Assembly (NCBI GenBank): GCA_003541895.1 | Contig: DPLR01000104.1 | Span: 1-8,075, forward strand | Source: Cytophagales bacterium | GTDB lineage: Bacteria; Bacteroidota; Bacteroidia; Cytophagales; Cyclobacteriaceae | Reading direction: 5' to 3' | Length of the DNA stretch: 8,075 bases | Shown: positions 6,976 to 8,075 of the stretch, in pieces | Numbering within the stretch: position 1 is the stretch's first letter | Layout of the letters: each line of letters starts with the position of its first letter | Notes under the pieces: model-generated | Told to the model about the DNA's origin: nothing | Seen by the model: only the letters and a program-made list of their open reading frames with translations | The model's database searches: none | Made by a program: the position numbers and the translations under genes

Positions 6976-7467
6976 TTATTTCTTGAGGTTAAACGAAAAT
7001 AGTTCTAAAGTTTTATCCCGGGTGAGACGAACACTCTGCACGGGGCTTTTATAAGTTACATGCACCAAGTTCGATTGATCGTCATGGATCTCCGTGATAA
7101 CATCCGAAAATACTTCAATCGTCTTCAACTTCTTTACATTCTCAATTTCGATGTACGACACCAACGAAACATCTTCTTTTTCAAAGCCGAGGTAATTCAG
7201 TTTCGCAGGTTTGCCATCAATTTTTATTTTGAGATGAACGCTCAAATAATTTTGAACCAATTGTTTTGTGGTTAATCCATTTTTTGGCTCAAGAATATCG
7301 AGTTCAGCCTCTCCGCGTTGAGCGCGAACACCAAGTTCGAGATCATCAATAAAAGCCCTGGAAATAATTTGAAGCGATTTTTCCTTTTCGTTGTAATTGA
7401 TTTCTGTAACCGAAATATGAATCGGGTGTAACCATGAAAAGAAAAGAAGAATAAAATTTGAAATCAT
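6976..7467 (-). CDS. DUF6702 family exported protein
   Basis: This is a 163-residue protein of unknown function. A short hydrophobic leader (residues 1-13, MISNFILLFFSWL) is followed at once by HPIHISVTEINYN (14-26), the hallmark start of DUF6702 proteins of Bacteroidota. Residues 34-45 (IISRAFIDDLEL) match the family's next conserved stretch, with its paired Asp. The remainder alternates short hydrophobic strands and charged turns, suggesting a compact all-beta or mixed domain. No catalytic motif is visible. The leader suggests export to the periplasm; the cleavage point just before His14 is an inference, and the leader is short for a signal peptide and has no lysine or arginine near its start. 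The gene precedes tpiA by 26 bp on the same strand, so it is probably first in a two-gene transcript. A divergent lipoprotein gene starts 97 bp away. Confidence 0.78.
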   Translation of the reverse strand: MISNFILLFFSWLHPIHISVTEINYNEKEKSLQIISRAFIDDLELGVRAQRGEAELDILEPKNGLTTKQLVQNYLSVHLKIKIDGKPAKLNYLGFEKEDVSLVSYIEIENVKKLKTIEVFSDVITEIHDDQSNLVHVTYKSPVQSVRLTRDKTLELFSFNLKK

Positions 7468-7483
7468 TTTTATAAACGAGGCT

Positions 7484-7491
7484 CAAAAATA
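7484..7491 (-). promoter_or_regulatory. Possible -7 box for the DUF6702-tpiA transcript
   Basis: On the minus strand this reads TATTTTTG, an exact fit to TAnnTTTG, 16 bp before the start codon at 7467. The implied leader is very short (about 10 nt), and no clear -33 TTTG lies at the usual spacing, so the call is tentative. Confidence 0.4.
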
Positions 7492-7564
7492 CTTTTAACT
7501 TAGCTAAAAGAAAATAAGTCACAACATTCTTTCATCGCATTCGTTTTAAAATAAAATTTTCGAT

Positions 7565-8075
7565 ATGCGTTACGCTGCCCTAACCTTTGTATGGCTATTG
7601 TTACTTGCCTCTTGCAAAGAGGTGACTTTCAAAGAGGCGCAACCCGCTGGCATCACTACACTGAAAGAAGTGCCTGCAAACTTGCGAGGTGTTTTTCAGG
7701 CATTCGATCAGACTACGGGAGATTTTTCTGACACGGTGATTATCGAATCGTGGGGCTATCGAATGAAAGACAAAAAAGATAAAGATTGGCTCGGACGTGG
7801 AACTCTGAGCGACACGCTGGTCTTAAAGTTTTATCAAAATTATTACTTCCTGAATTTTAAATATGACAACCAATGGGTGTTACGCTTGATCAAACAACAT
7901 CCGGATGGCTCGTTTGAATTTTTATCGATTGATTTAAGTAAAGACGAAGTAAAAAATAAAGAGCTGTTAAAGAAGCTCAGAAAAAAATTGAAAGTAATTG
8001 AGATCAAAAAGAAAGACGATACATTTTATCAAATCAACCCAACGCCTTCACAACTGATGGCGTTGATTAAAGAGG
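7565..8075 (+). CDS. Lipoprotein of unknown function, 5' part (cut by right edge)
   Basis: An open frame starts at ATG 7565 and runs without a stop to the window end, giving 170 residues of an incomplete protein. The N-terminus MRYAALTFVWLLLLASC is a lipoprotein signal peptide, with lipobox L14-A15-S16-C17, so the mature protein would be lipid-anchored at Cys17. The residues after the Cys are Lys-Glu-Val-Thr-Phe-Lys-Glu, which do not make an obvious surface-export signal, so which membrane and face it occupies is open. The mature part contains KEVPANLRGVFQAF (35-48), a Trp/Tyr-containing region, and a lysine-rich stretch near residues 126-150. It resembles small uncharacterised Bacteroidota lipoproteins that begin 'SCKE...F-EAQP-G', but I cannot name a function. 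It is transcribed divergently from the DUF6702-tpiA pair. No convincing promoter was found before it. Confidence 0.75.
   Translation, partial: MRYAALTFVWLLLLASCKEVTFKEAQPAGITTLKEVPANLRGVFQAFDQTTGDFSDTVIIESWGYRMKDKKDKDWLGRGTLSDTLVLKFYQNYYFLNFKYDNQWVLRLIKQHPDGSFEFLSIDLSKDEVKNKELLKKLRKKLKVIEIKKKDDTFYQINPTPSQLMALIKE

Overview
The window looks like ordinary chromosome from a member of the Bacteroidota, most likely the Cytophagales side of the phylum. The DNA is AT-rich by eye. It carries a short archaeal/eukaryote-type prolyl-tRNA synthetase, a DUF6702 protein, a BT_3928-type DoxX protein behind a DUF1599 protein, and TAnnTTTG-like -7 boxes, and Shine-Dalgarno sequences are not evident. No mobile element, CRISPR array, tRNA or rRNA was seen.

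Layout, left to right. Positions 1-1778 (+) form a tight run: the 3' end of a probable DUF1599 gene, a membrane protein joining a DoxX/MauE-like domain to a thioredoxin-like domain, and shikimate kinase (aroK), whose start codon overlaps the preceding stop. aroK meets the next block tail to tail, with a 6-bp overlap. Positions 1773-4506 (-) hold two exported proteins, probably co-transcribed. The upstream one is a 371-residue secreted protein with a Tyr/Gly/Met-rich low-complexity core. The downstream one is an OmpP1/FadL-type outer-membrane barrel protein. Positions 4507-4647 are a divergent promoter region. proS (+, true start judged to be 4648) runs to 6123 and ends at a strong hairpin that probably terminates both proS and the convergent tpiA. 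Positions 6188-7467 (-) carry a DUF6702 exported protein followed by tpiA. A second divergent gap, 7468-7564, separates these from a lipoprotein gene (+) that is cut by the right edge.

Most of the content is housekeeping: glycolysis (tpiA), aromatic amino-acid synthesis (aroK) and tRNA charging (proS). These are interleaved with envelope proteins of unknown role. I see no convincing new multi-gene system. The items most worth a second look are the YGM-rich secreted protein paired with a FadL-like barrel, and the DoxX-thioredoxin-like fusion, whose only cysteines lie in its membrane half.
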